Part shown: piece after piece, positions 7,788 through 16,066 of the stretch
How positions within the stretch are numbered: position 1 is the stretch's first letter
Layout of the letters: each line of letters opens with the position of its first letter
Origin: Actinoplanes sp. NBC_00393
GTDB taxonomy: Bacteria > Actinomycetota > Actinomycetes > Mycobacteriales > Micromonosporaceae
Direction of reading: 5' to 3'
Length of the DNA: 64,000 nt
Assembly (NCBI RefSeq): GCF_036053395.1
Contig: NZ_CP107942.1
Coordinates: 648,501 to 712,500 of the forward strand
Made by a program: the position numbers and the translations under genes
Notes under the pieces: model-generated
The model's input: the letters and a program-made list of their open reading frames with translations, nothing else
What the model was told of the DNA's origin: nothing
Databases searched by the model: none

Positions 7788-10754
7788 ATGCTTCTGCTGG
7801 TCCGGCGCGCCGCTGCCACCAAGGGTCTGCTGGCCGCCGGAGCCGCGGTCATGTTCATCGCCGTGCTCCTGCTGGCCGGCCTCACCGCGTACGCGGGCGC
7901 GGCCGGCGAGGCGGGAGTCGGTGCTGCCGTCGCCGCGGCGGCGCCGGAGGAACGGTCTGTCCTGGTTCGCGGCACCGGCGGCGCCGATCACGACCGGGCG
8001 GTGCGTGAGGCTTATGCGGACGGCCTGGCCGGTACGCCGGTCACCGTCCAGGGCGCGGTCTACGGCTCCGGCTGGTCGATCGACCGGCCCGGCGCCGGCG
8101 CGGTCACCGATTCGAACGGGGTGGCCTACGCCTCGGTGGTGGCCCTGGAGGACCTGCCCGCCCACGCCACCCTGGTGTCCGGCGAGTGGGCGTCGAGCAC
8201 CGGATCAGCCGCGCTCGCCGAGCCGGTCGCCGCTCTGCTCGGCGTCACCACCGGCGACACCCTGCGCCTGGTCGACCGTCGCACGCAGCGGATCGTCCCG
8301 GTGCCCGTCTCCGGGCTGTGGCGCCCGGCCGACGCCACCGACCCGTACTGGCTGCTCACCCCGGACGTGTTCGCCGGCCGGGCGCCGCAGACCAGCACGC
8401 ACGGCCCGATCGTGGTGGACCGGGCCGTCTTCGACCGGGTGTTCGCCACCGGCGCCTCGGCCGGCTGGTTGGCGCGGCCGGATCTCGCTGACGTGTCGTT
8501 GGCGCAGGTTGCGCGTACCGCTGAGGCTGCCACCTCGACCGCTGCGGCCGTGCCGGAACGCACCGGCCTGGGTTCGTCGGCCACCATCACCTCCGGCCTG
8601 CCGGGCCTGTCCGCCCGCCTGGACCGCGCCGACCTGGTGCGCCGCTCCGCCCTGGTCACGCCGATGCTGCTGCTCGCCGTCCTCGGCCTGTACGCGCTGA
8701 CCCTGGTGGCCCTGCTGCTCGGCGAGGCGCGCCGCTCGGAGACCGCGCTGTTGCGGGCCCGCGGCGCCGCCCGCAGCCAGCTCGCCCGGCTGGCCGCCAC
8801 CGAAGCCTTCGTCCTGATGCTGCCGGCTGCCCTGCTCGCCCCACCGCTCGCGGTGTTCCTGGTCCGGACCGTCCCGCTCCCCGGCGGCCTGCAGGTCGAC
8901 GCCCGCCTGGACGGTTCGGTGTGGCTGATCGCGGCCCTCGCCGTGGCCGGCGGGATCCTCGCGCTCACCCTTCCCGCGCTGAGCCGCGGCCGCACCTATG
9001 TGGCCGAGACCGCGACCCGCGCCCGCCTGCCGATTCTGCGCCGCGCCGGCCTGGACCTGGTGGTGATCGCGCTCGCCGTGCTCGGCTGGCTGCAGCTGCG
9101 CCAGTACTCGTCGCCGGTCGGCGCCGGGCTGGGCATCGACCCGCTGCTCGCCGCCGCGCCCACCCTCGGCGTGCTGACCGGCGCGGTCGTCGCGATCCGC
9201 CTGCTCCCGCCGATCGCCCGGCTCGCGGCGGCCCGGCTGGACCGGGGCGTGACCCGGGCCCGGCTGCTCGGCACCTGGCAGGCCGGCCGCCGCTCGCACG
9301 CCGGCCCGATGGTGATGCTCGCGCTCGCCGTCGCCGCCGCCACGGTCTCCTGGGGACTGGCCGGCACCGCCCGGGCCTCGCTGAACGATCAGGCCGAGCA
9401 GCAGGTCGGCGCGAACATGCGCCTGGTCGAGACCGGTGGCGTCGCGCCGGCGGGCCGGCTGGAGCAGCTCGCCGCGCTGCCCGGCGCCGGCACGATCGTC
9501 CCGGCCTGGCGGGAGAGCATGCCGCTGACCGCCGGCAAGGAGCCGGCCGAGTTCCTGGCGCTGGACGCCGAGGCCGCCGCGAAGGTGGTGCGGGCCCGCG
9601 ACGACGCCACCGGCGGACCGCCGGAGCAGCTGTTCCAGCGGCTGGTCGCGGCGCGCGCCCCGGGACAGCGCACCGGCGAGTTGAAGCCGGGCCGGATCGT
9701 CACCAGCGGGCCGGCCCGTACTTCGGCGATCTTCACCGACGGCCGGCGGATCGAACTCGGACTCAGCGACCGGAACCGGCCATTGGACTTCACCGCCGCC
9801 GGACCCGGTCTCCTGGGCTTCATCGTGGATCCCGGCGCAGGAACGGACCCCGGCGCCGGCACGGTGACGTGGCGGGTCAGCGGGCAGGACGGCAGCTGGT
9901 GGGCGGTGGGCCCGACCGGCACCGGGCAGGCCGCGCTCCCGGACGGCTCGGTGCAGTTCGCCGGCCGGTTCGCCGTCGCGCGGTCGCCGAGCCGGTCCCC
10001 GGTTCCGGTCGCGATGACCCCGGGCGCGCTGGCCGAGCTGAACGCGGAGGCCGGCAAGACCACCTTCCTCAAGATCGGCAACGCCGGCGTGCCGATCAGG
10101 CTGGTCGCGGTGGTCGAGCGGGTGCCGGGCACCGCCGGGGGCGAGGCGATCCTCGCCGACCGGGCGGCTCTCGACGCCGCGCTCTTCGAGGGCTGGGGGC
10201 TCGTGCAGGGGACCGGCGAGTGGTGGCTGAGCGGTGCGCCGGCCGGGGCGGGCGATCTGGCCGGGGTGCGCGTACTCGATCGCCGGCAGCTGGCCGACGC
10301 CGCCTCGCGCGATCCGTTCGGCGCCGGCGCACGCGTCGCGCTCTTCCTTGCCGCCTTCGGGGCGGTGCTGCTGGCCGCCGCGGGCATCGCCGCCGACTCC
10401 CGGGCCACCGCCCGCCGCCGGGCCGGTGAGCTGGCCGTTCTGCACACCCTCGGCGCCGGGCCGCGGCTGCTGGCCCGGTCGCTGGTGGTCGAGCAGGCGT
10501 TCCTGGCCGGGGTCGGCGCGTTCGCCGGGCTCGCGGTCGGTCTGCTGGTCGCCGGCGCGATGGCGCCGCTGCTGGTGCTCACCCCGGCCGCGGTGCGGCC
10601 GGTTCCGGAGCCGGTGGTCGAGGTCGGCTGGCTGCCGACGATGGGCAGCGTGGTGCTTCTGGTGGGCATCGCGCTCGCGCTCAGCGCCGCGAGCGCGGCC
10701 TCCGCAGCACGCCGCCTGCCTGCCGCGCGCCTGCGCCTGGGAGCGGACCAGTGA
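7788..10754 (+). CDS. FtsX/MacB-type ABC permease 1
   Basis: The product has 988 residues: a single N-terminal membrane segment (about 13-36), an extracytoplasmic region to about 280, six membrane segments between about 285 and 530, a second extracytoplasmic region of about 300 residues, and three C-terminal segments (about 845-980). This duplicated 10-segment layout with large external domains is typical of FtsX-like permeases of the MacB superfamily in actinobacteria. These usually act in lipoprotein or envelope handling, or sense extracellular compounds, rather than bulk transport. The stop overlaps the GTG of the second permease (10751-10754). The start is 24 nt after a terminator, so this gene should head the four-gene operon. 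Confidence 0.85.
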   Translation: MLLLVRRAAATKGLLAAGAAVMFIAVLLLAGLTAYAGAAGEAGVGAAVAAAAPEERSVLVRGTGGADHDRAVREAYADGLAGTPVTVQGAVYGSGWSIDRPGAGAVTDSNGVAYASVVALEDLPAHATLVSGEWASSTGSAALAEPVAALLGVTTGDTLRLVDRRTQRIVPVPVSGLWRPADATDPYWLLTPDVFAGRAPQTSTHGPIVVDRAVFDRVFATGASAGWLARPDLADVSLAQVARTAEAATSTAAAVPERTGLGSSATITSGLPGLSARLDRADLVRRSALVTPMLLLAVLGLYALTLVALLLGEARRSETALLRARGAARSQLARLAATEAFVLMLPAALLAPPLAVFLVRTVPLPGGLQVDARLDGSVWLIAALAVAGGILALTLPALSRGRTYVAETATRARLPILRRAGLDLVVIALAVLGWLQLRQYSSPVGAGLGIDPLLAAAPTLGVLTGAVVAIRLLPPIARLAAARLDRGVTRARLLGTWQAGRRSHAGPMVMLALAVAAATVSWGLAGTARASLNDQAEQQVGANMRLVETGGVAPAGRLEQLAALPGAGTIVPAWRESMPLTAGKEPAEFLALDAEAAAKVVRARDDATGGPPEQLFQRLVAARAPGQRTGELKPGRIVTSGPARTSAIFTDGRRIELGLSDRNRPLDFTAAGPGLLGFIVDPGAGTDPGAGTVTWRVSGQDGSWWAVGPTGTGQAALPDGSVQFAGRFAVARSPSRSPVPVAMTPGALAELNAEAGKTTFLKIGNAGVPIRLVAVVERVPGTAGGEAILADRAALDAALFEGWGLVQGTGEWWLSGAPAGAGDLAGVRVLDRRQLADAASRDPFGAGARVALFLAAFGAVLLAAAGIAADSRATARRRAGELAVLHTLGAGPRLLARSLVVEQAFLAGVGAFAGLAVGLLVAGAMAPLLVLTPAAVRPVPEPVVEVGWLPTMGSVVLLVGIALALSAASAASAARRLPAARLRLGADQ

Positions 10755-13408
10755 ACAACCTCAGGGGTACGCTCCACCGCGTCCGAACCTACGCCGCTCA
10801 GCTGGGCCTGATCGCCGCCCTGGTGGTGCTCGCCGCGTTCCTGGCCTCCGGCCTGCCCCGGATCGCCAACGACCGCACCGACGCCGGCCTGCGATCCGAC
10901 ATCGGCCGGCTGGAGTCGAGCCAGCGGGACCTGACGTTCTCGCTGTCGTTCTTCGACCCCGAGTTCGGCCCGTCGGCCGACTGGAAGGCGGGCGAGCTCG
11001 ACAAGATCCGCCGGGAGTTGCCGGCGCCGCTGCCCGGGCTGATCGAGAACGGTTGGTTCGTCTCCGAGGTGGGCCCGGCGAACGCGGCCGTCGGCAACGC
11101 CGATCCCGGTAGCTGCCCGCCGCTGGCCGCGGTCCGCCGGCAGACCGGCGCCGAGCAGGCCGTCCGGATCACCGAGGGCCGGATGCCGAAATCCGGAAAG
11201 GTCGCGGAGGCGGTCGCCGGGCGGGACGAGGCCAAGGCTCTGAACCTGAAGATCGGCGACACACTGAGCGTCCTGGGCCGGTGGGGCGTCGCGACGGTCC
11301 GCGTGGTCGGCGTTTACGAGGTCGTCGACCCCGCCGACCCGTTCTGGGCGGACATGAAGCTGACCCGGGTCTCCTGCCCGAGCGTGGACGACGGCACCCG
11401 GTTCCGGGCCACCCTGCTGACCGACGCCGCCGGGGCGGAGGCGGCCGGCATCGGCGCCGGCGAGCTGAAGGAACGCTGGCGGTACCGGATCGACGCCGGG
11501 AAACTGACCGCCGACCGGATCGGCGAGCTCACCACCGCGGTGGCCGCTGCCCGCCGCGCCCCGCCGGCCAACACCTCGCTGCTGAGCAGCGTGGACAGCA
11601 CTCTCGCCGACTTCGACGAGCGGCTGCGCGGCGTCCGGGCGCTGCTCGCGGTGGTGCAGGCCGGCCTGCTGGCCACCACCGCCGGGCTGATCCTGCTGGC
11701 CGCCCGGCTCGCCGTGGACCGGCGCCGCAACGAGTACGCGCTGATCCGCGCCCGCGGCGGCTCGGTCCGCTCGATCGGCGCCCGCTCCTTGGCCGAGACC
11801 GTGCTCGTAGCCCTGCCCGCCGGTCTGGCCGGCTGGCTCGCCGGTTTCCTCACCGGGGGACGGCCGGACGCTGGAGAACCGTTGCTGGTCGCGGCGATCG
11901 TCCTGCTCGCGGTGGCGGCGCCGGCCGGGTACGCCGCGGCCGTGGCCCGCCGGCCGGACTTCACCGGGCACCGGCGGGACCTGGCCGGGGACCGGCCGAC
12001 CCCACGCCGGCTCACCGCGGAGATCTTCATCGTGGCGCTGGCGTTCGGCGGCACCTATCTCGTACGCCGTCGCGGGCTGGACGCCGGGGCGGGCGTCGAC
12101 CCGTACCTCGTGGTGGTCCCGGTCCTGCTGGCCCTGGCCGCCTCCCTGGTGGCGCTGCGGCTGATGCCGTTCCCCCTGCGCCGGCTCGGCCGGCTCGCGG
12201 CCCGGGCCCGCGGCGCCGTGGTCTTCCTCGGTCTCAGCGGCGCCGGCCGTGGCGCCCCGCTGCGCTCCGGACCGCTCGCCGTGCTGGTGGTGGCGATCGC
12301 GACCGGAATCTTCAGCAGCACTGTGCTGACCACCGTGAGCCACGCCCGGGACCGCGCCGCCGAGCTCGCGATCCCGGCCGACGCGATGGTCACCGGCTTC
12401 CTGTTCGCCCCGGGCACCGACCGTGAGGTCGCGGCGGTGGACGGCGTCACCGCCGCGGTGCCGGTGCTGATCCAGTCCGCCGCCACCATCCGCGGCGACA
12501 CCAGCCCGCTGCTAACCCAGGCGCCGGCGCTGGTGGCCGACGCCTCGGCGATTCCCGGCATGCCCGCGGTGCTCGCCGGCGCGCGTCCCGGCGCCGATCC
12601 GGTGCCGGCGGTCGTGTCGCCGAAGCTCGCCGCGAGCATCGGCGCCGGCGGCATCATCGACATCCAGTCCCGGCAATACAAGTTCCGGGTCGCGGCGGTC
12701 CAGGACACTGTGCCCGGGCTCGGCACCGGCATCCGGGACTTCGTGGCCCTCCCCGCGCAGGCCATGCCGATCCCGGACTTCCAGCCGATCGTGCCCAACC
12801 GCATCCTGATCGACGGCGAGGGCTACGACCCGCAGGCAGTCCGCAAGGCCGCCGACCTCGGTCAGAGCCGGCAGGCCGAGGACGCCACCGGCACCGCCCA
12901 GGACACCTTCGAGCTGGCCATGCCCGCCACCCTGACCACCCGGGAGGCGTACCGCGCGGAGCTCGACAACCGCGGGGTCGACGGGGTGCTCGCCTTCACC
13001 TTCGCCGCCGGGGTGGCCGCGTCGGCCGGGCTCGCCCTGCTCGCGGTCGCGCTGACCGTCCTGGCCGGGGCGCCGGACCGCGGCCGGACGCTGTCGCGCC
13101 TGCGCACCCTGGGACTGTCCACCCGGCAGGGGAGACGGCTGCTCGTGTTCGAACTCGTACCCCTCATCTCGGTCGCCGTGCTGGTCGGCGGCCTGGTGGG
13201 GATCGCCCTGCCCGCGCTGATCGGGTCCGCCCTGGGCCTGAGCACCTTCACCGCGGGCCTGCCCGCCGGCATCAGCATCGACCCCCTGCTGGCCGCCGGA
13301 GTGCTGCTGATCGCGGCGCTGGCCGTGGCCGCCGCGCTCGTGGTCGAGGACGTCGCCAACCGCCGCCTGCGCCTCGGTACGGTGCTGCGGCTCGGAGAGG
13401 AGCCATGA
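10751..13408 (+). CDS. FtsX/MacB-type ABC permease 2
   Basis: The product has 885 residues and the same plan as its neighbour: an N-terminal segment (LGLIAALVVLAAFLASG), an extracytoplasmic region to about 290, a core membrane block (about 300-560), a second external region and three terminal segments. It is clearly a different protein, so the pair would form a heterodimer. GTG 10751 overlaps the upstream stop, and its own stop overlaps the ATG of the first ATPase (13405-13408), with GGAGAGGAG as ribosome site. Together with two unlike ATPases this suggests a fully heteromeric complex. The substrate is unknown. Confidence 0.85.
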   Translation: MNNLRGTLHRVRTYAAQLGLIAALVVLAAFLASGLPRIANDRTDAGLRSDIGRLESSQRDLTFSLSFFDPEFGPSADWKAGELDKIRRELPAPLPGLIENGWFVSEVGPANAAVGNADPGSCPPLAAVRRQTGAEQAVRITEGRMPKSGKVAEAVAGRDEAKALNLKIGDTLSVLGRWGVATVRVVGVYEVVDPADPFWADMKLTRVSCPSVDDGTRFRATLLTDAAGAEAAGIGAGELKERWRYRIDAGKLTADRIGELTTAVAAARRAPPANTSLLSSVDSTLADFDERLRGVRALLAVVQAGLLATTAGLILLAARLAVDRRRNEYALIRARGGSVRSIGARSLAETVLVALPAGLAGWLAGFLTGGRPDAGEPLLVAAIVLLAVAAPAGYAAAVARRPDFTGHRRDLAGDRPTPRRLTAEIFIVALAFGGTYLVRRRGLDAGAGVDPYLVVVPVLLALAASLVALRLMPFPLRRLGRLAARARGAVVFLGLSGAGRGAPLRSGPLAVLVVAIATGIFSSTVLTTVSHARDRAAELAIPADAMVTGFLFAPGTDREVAAVDGVTAAVPVLIQSAATIRGDTSPLLTQAPALVADASAIPGMPAVLAGARPGADPVPAVVSPKLAASIGAGGIIDIQSRQYKFRVAAVQDTVPGLGTGIRDFVALPAQAMPIPDFQPIVPNRILIDGEGYDPQAVRKAADLGQSRQAEDATGTAQDTFELAMPATLTTREAYRAELDNRGVDGVLAFTFAAGVAASAGLALLAVALTVLAGAPDRGRTLSRLRTLGLSTRQGRRLLVFELVPLISVAVLVGGLVGIALPALIGSALGLSTFTAGLPAGISIDPLLAAGVLLIAALAVAAALVVEDVANRRLRLGTVLRLGEEP

Positions 13409-14358
13409 TGGAGCTCGCTGACCTGGAACGTCGCGCGGCGGAACGGGCCGCGGCCCGCGCCGGCGGGCAGGACCGGCTGAGCGGCCACATCGTCTGCGAC
13501 GGCCTGGTCCGCATCTTCCGCACCGAGGGCGTCGAGGTGGTCGCCCTGCAGGGCCTGGACCTGGTCGTCGACCGGGGTGAACTGCTGGCCGTGGTGGGCG
13601 CGTCCGGCTCCGGCAAGTCCACCATGCTCAACATCCTCTCCGGGCTGGACGAGCCGACCGCCGGCATGGCCCGGGTCGCCGGCTACGAGCTGCTCGGCAT
13701 GTCGGCGAAGAAACGGCTCGAGTACCGGCGGCAGATCGTCGGGTTCGTCTGGCAGCAGACGGCCCGCAACCTGCTGCCGTACCTGTCCGCCCGGGAGAAC
13801 GTCGAACTGCCGATGCGCCTGGCCGGCAACCGCAAGCGGGACCGCGCGATGGAGCTCCTGGAGATGGTCGGCGTCGCCGACCGGGCGGATCGCCGCCCCG
13901 ACCAGATGAGCGGCGGCGAGCAGCAGCGTTGCGCGGTCGCGGTGGCGCTGGCCAACGACCCCGAGGTGCTCTTCGCCGACGAGCCGACCGGCGAACTCGA
14001 CGAGGCCACCGCCGACGAGGTCTTCGGCGCGCTGCGCACGGTCAACGCCGAACTCGGGGTCACCGTCGTGGTGGTCACGCACGACATGAACGTGGCCGGG
14101 CAGGTGCGGCGCGCGGTCGCCATCCGCGACGGGAAGACCGCATCAGAGGTACGCCGAAGCGCGCGCATCGGTGCGGACGGGACAGAGCAGCACGTCACCG
14201 AGGAGTACGCGGTGCTGGACCGGGCGGGCCGTCTGCAACTGCCGGCCGCGTTCGTCGAGGCGCTCTCGCTGCGCGACCGGGTACGCCTCAACCTGGAACC
14301 GGACCACGTCGAGGTCCGGCCCTCTCAATCGTCCGACGTGCAGGAGGAGCAGGCATGA
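13405..14358 (+). CDS. MacB-type ABC ATPase with C-terminal AbrB-like extension
   Basis: The product has 317 residues. The nucleotide-binding domain spans about 30-250: Walker A GASGSGKST (65-73), signature MSGGEQQR (about 168-175), Walker B VLFADEPTGELD and H-loop VTHDMN. About 70 extra residues follow, and within them 270-306 (starting VLDRAGRLQLPAAFV, ending VEVRP) looks like the swapped-hairpin fold of AbrB/MazE (DxxGRxxLPxxxR...LxxGDxxxL). Ordinary LolD/MacB-type ATPases stop near 230 residues. The extension could bind DNA or a partner, or simply dimerise. It overlaps its neighbours by 4 nt on both sides. Confidence 0.85.
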   Translation: MMELADLERRAAERAAARAGGQDRLSGHIVCDGLVRIFRTEGVEVVALQGLDLVVDRGELLAVVGASGSGKSTMLNILSGLDEPTAGMARVAGYELLGMSAKKRLEYRRQIVGFVWQQTARNLLPYLSARENVELPMRLAGNRKRDRAMELLEMVGVADRADRRPDQMSGGEQQRCAVAVALANDPEVLFADEPTGELDEATADEVFGALRTVNAELGVTVVVVTHDMNVAGQVRRAVAIRDGKTASEVRRSARIGADGTEQHVTEEYAVLDRAGRLQLPAAFVEALSLRDRVRLNLEPDHVEVRPSQSSDVQEEQA

Positions 14359-15023
14359 ACGTCGTCGAGGTGGCCGGGGTGAGCCGCGTCTACGGCAGCG
14401 GTGACCGGGAGGTGCACGCGCTCACCGACGTCTCGTTCGAGGTGGCGAAAGGCGAGCTGGTCGCGGTCCGCGGCCGGTCCGGCGCCGGGAAGACCACCCT
14501 GCTGAACCTGATCGGCGGGCTGGACCGGGCGGACGCCGGGACCATCGCGGTGGCCGGCCACAAGGTCACCGGGGCGGGTGAGAAGAAGCTGCTGGAGCTG
14601 CGGCGCGACGTGATCGGCTTCGTGTTCCAGTCGTTCGGCCTGGTCCCGATCCTGTCCGCGGCCGAGAACGTCAGCGTCCCCATGCGGCTGGCCCGACGTG
14701 ACCCGGCCGAACGTGACCAGCGCGTGGCCGTACTCCTCGAACTGGTCGGCCTGGGCGGGCAGGCCGCGCAGCGTCCCGGCGAGCTCTCCGGCGGCCAGCA
14801 GCAGCGCGTCGCGGTGGCCCGCGCCCTGGCCAACGACCCGGATCTGCTCATCGCCGACGAACCGACCGGCCAGCTCGACTCGGACACCGGCCGGGCCATC
14901 ATGGACCTGCTGCGCGCGGTGGTCGACGCCCGCGGGATGACCGCCCTGGTGGCGACGCACGACGCCGCCCTGATCGACCGGGCCGACCGGGTCCTCACCC
15001 TGCGCGACGGGCGGCTGGTCTAG
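14355..15023 (+). CDS. MacB/LolD-type ABC ATPase 2
   Basis: The product has 222 residues, the normal length for this subfamily. Walker A GRSGAGKTT is near 39-47, the signature LSGGQQQR near 145, Walker B is LLIADEPTGQLD and the switch is ATHDAAL. Start ATG 14355 overlaps the upstream stop (ATGA) after a GGAGGAGCAGGC ribosome site. It is the last gene of the four-gene operon. Its TAG shares a CTAG palindrome with the stop of the convergent MerR gene, a 4-nt tail-to-tail overlap. It likely pairs with the extended ATPase to drive the two unlike permeases. Confidence 0.88.
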   Translation: MNVVEVAGVSRVYGSGDREVHALTDVSFEVAKGELVAVRGRSGAGKTTLLNLIGGLDRADAGTIAVAGHKVTGAGEKKLLELRRDVIGFVFQSFGLVPILSAAENVSVPMRLARRDPAERDQRVAVLLELVGLGGQAAQRPGELSGGQQQRVAVARALANDPDLLIADEPTGQLDSDTGRAIMDLLRAVVDARGMTALVATHDAALIDRADRVLTLRDGRLV

Positions 15024-15391
15024 AGCTCACACAGTTTGGCGCCGGAGCGCATCTCACCGAGGTACGCCTTCAGGGCGGCGGTCCGCTCCTCGGCCTCGGT
15101 GATCAGCTGCTCGGCGACGCCGCCCCAGTCCCGCGGGCCCGGGTCCTCGGGGAGGTCGGCGAAGATCTCGGCGATCTCGCGGACCGTCAGGCCGACCCGC
15201 TGGGCCACCTTCGCCACCCGGATCCGGCAGGCCGCGCTCTCGTCGAAACGCCGCTGGTCACCGGCGGTGCGCTCGGCCCGGATGATGCCGTGCTGCTCGT
15301 AGAAGCGGACCGCGGACGGCGCCACCCCGGCGTCGGCGGCGACCTCCCCGACGGTGAGCGTGTAGGTGCCAGTCTGCTGAGTAACCGTCAT
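15020..15391 (-). CDS. MerR-family transcriptional regulator
   Basis: The product has 123 residues. The N-terminal winged helix-turn-helix reads LTVGEVAADAGVAPSAVRFYE followed by the wing (GDQRRF), as in MerR proteins. A dimerisation helix around LITEAEERTAALKAYLGEM follows. Only two Cys are present (in AACRIR and at the C-terminus), so the SoxR iron-sulfur cluster is absent. GGAGGG lies 11 nt before ATG 15391. The gene is divergent from an FMN reductase and efflux pair, with a perfect 16-bp palindrome between them, so it most likely activates that pair in response to a redox or electrophile signal. Confidence 0.85.
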   Translation of the reverse strand: MTVTQQTGTYTLTVGEVAADAGVAPSAVRFYEQHGIIRAERTAGDQRRFDESAACRIRVAKVAQRVGLTVREIAEIFADLPEDPGPRDWGGVAEQLITEAEERTAALKAYLGEMRSGAKLCEL

Positions 15392-15417
15392 CGGCCCATG
15401 CTCCCTCCGGTTCTGCC

Positions 15418-15448
15418 TTGACTTCAACATATGTTGAACGCTGAGTCT
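15418..15448 (+). promoter_or_regulatory. MerR-type promoter with central palindrome
   Basis: TTCAACATATGTTGAA (15423-15438) is a perfect 16-bp palindrome. It follows a TTGACT -35 (15418-15423), and a weak -10 (GAGTCT, 15443-15448) lies after a 19-bp spacer, the elongated spacing typical of MerR-activated promoters. Transcription from it would start at or next to ATG 15455, implying a leaderless message. Confidence 0.6.
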
Positions 15449-15454
15449 GGCGGC

Positions 15455-16066
15455 ATGACTGAGACGACCGTTACCGACCTGCCCACCGTCCCCGCGGCCG
15501 ACGACGGCCCGCCCCTGCGTCTCGTCGTGGTCGCCGCGAGTGTCCGCGAGCAGCGGATGGGCCGTGCTTTCGCCGAATGGGCCGCCTTCCGGGCCGCCGG
15601 TGATCTGGAGGTCGACCTCGTCGACTGCGCCGACTGCGTGCTGCCGGACGATGCCGAACTGCGCCCCGGCGGCAGCTCGGGCTCGCCGGTCGCCGCCCGG
15701 ATCGACGCCGCCGACGCCTTCGTGTTCGTCACCCCGGAGTACAACCACAGCTATCCGGCCAGCCTGAAGCGGCTCATCGACTGGCACTACCGGGAGTGGA
15801 TGTTCAAGCCGGCGACGGTGCTCTCCTACGGGGTCCAGGGCGGGCTGCTCGCCACCGAGCATCTGCGCGGGGTCTTCGCGGAACTGCACATGGTCACCAC
15901 CCGCCGGGTCGTCGGCCTGCGGACCCCGTGGAACGATCTCGGACCGACCGGGTACGCGCCGCCGCCCGGCGTGGAAGCGGCCTTCGACGCCGCGCTGCAC
16001 GAGCTGACCTGGTGGGCCGGGGTGTTGCGCGGCGCCCGGCGCGAGACCCCGTTCGCCCGCCGATGA
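15455..16066 (+). CDS. NADPH-dependent FMN reductase (flavodoxin-like fold)
   Basis: The product has 203 residues. LRLVVVAASVREQRMG is the phosphate-binding loop of NADPH-dependent FMN reductases, and FVFVTPEYNHSYPASLKRLIDW carries the family PEYN motif, with a conserved Gly-rich SYGVQGG later. Such enzymes reduce FMN, quinones or azo compounds. I chose ATG 15455 because the earlier ATG 15431 lies inside the MerR palindrome and because it fits the predicted transcription start. The stop overlaps the ATG of the MFS gene. The MerR, reductase and efflux-pump combination suggests a response to quinones or similar electrophiles. Confidence 0.87.
   Translation: MTETTVTDLPTVPAADDGPPLRLVVVAASVREQRMGRAFAEWAAFRAAGDLEVDLVDCADCVLPDDAELRPGGSSGSPVAARIDAADAFVFVTPEYNHSYPASLKRLIDWHYREWMFKPATVLSYGVQGGLLATEHLRGVFAELHMVTTRRVVGLRTPWNDLGPTGYAPPPGVEAAFDAALHELTWWAGVLRGARRETPFARR

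Noticed and set aside
8205..12343. Very long minus-strand frames opposite the FtsX permeases
   Set aside because: GC-rich antisense shadows with Gly/Arg/Gln-rich or Ala/Ser/Thr-rich composition. The plus-strand genes have membrane segments and coupled starts.
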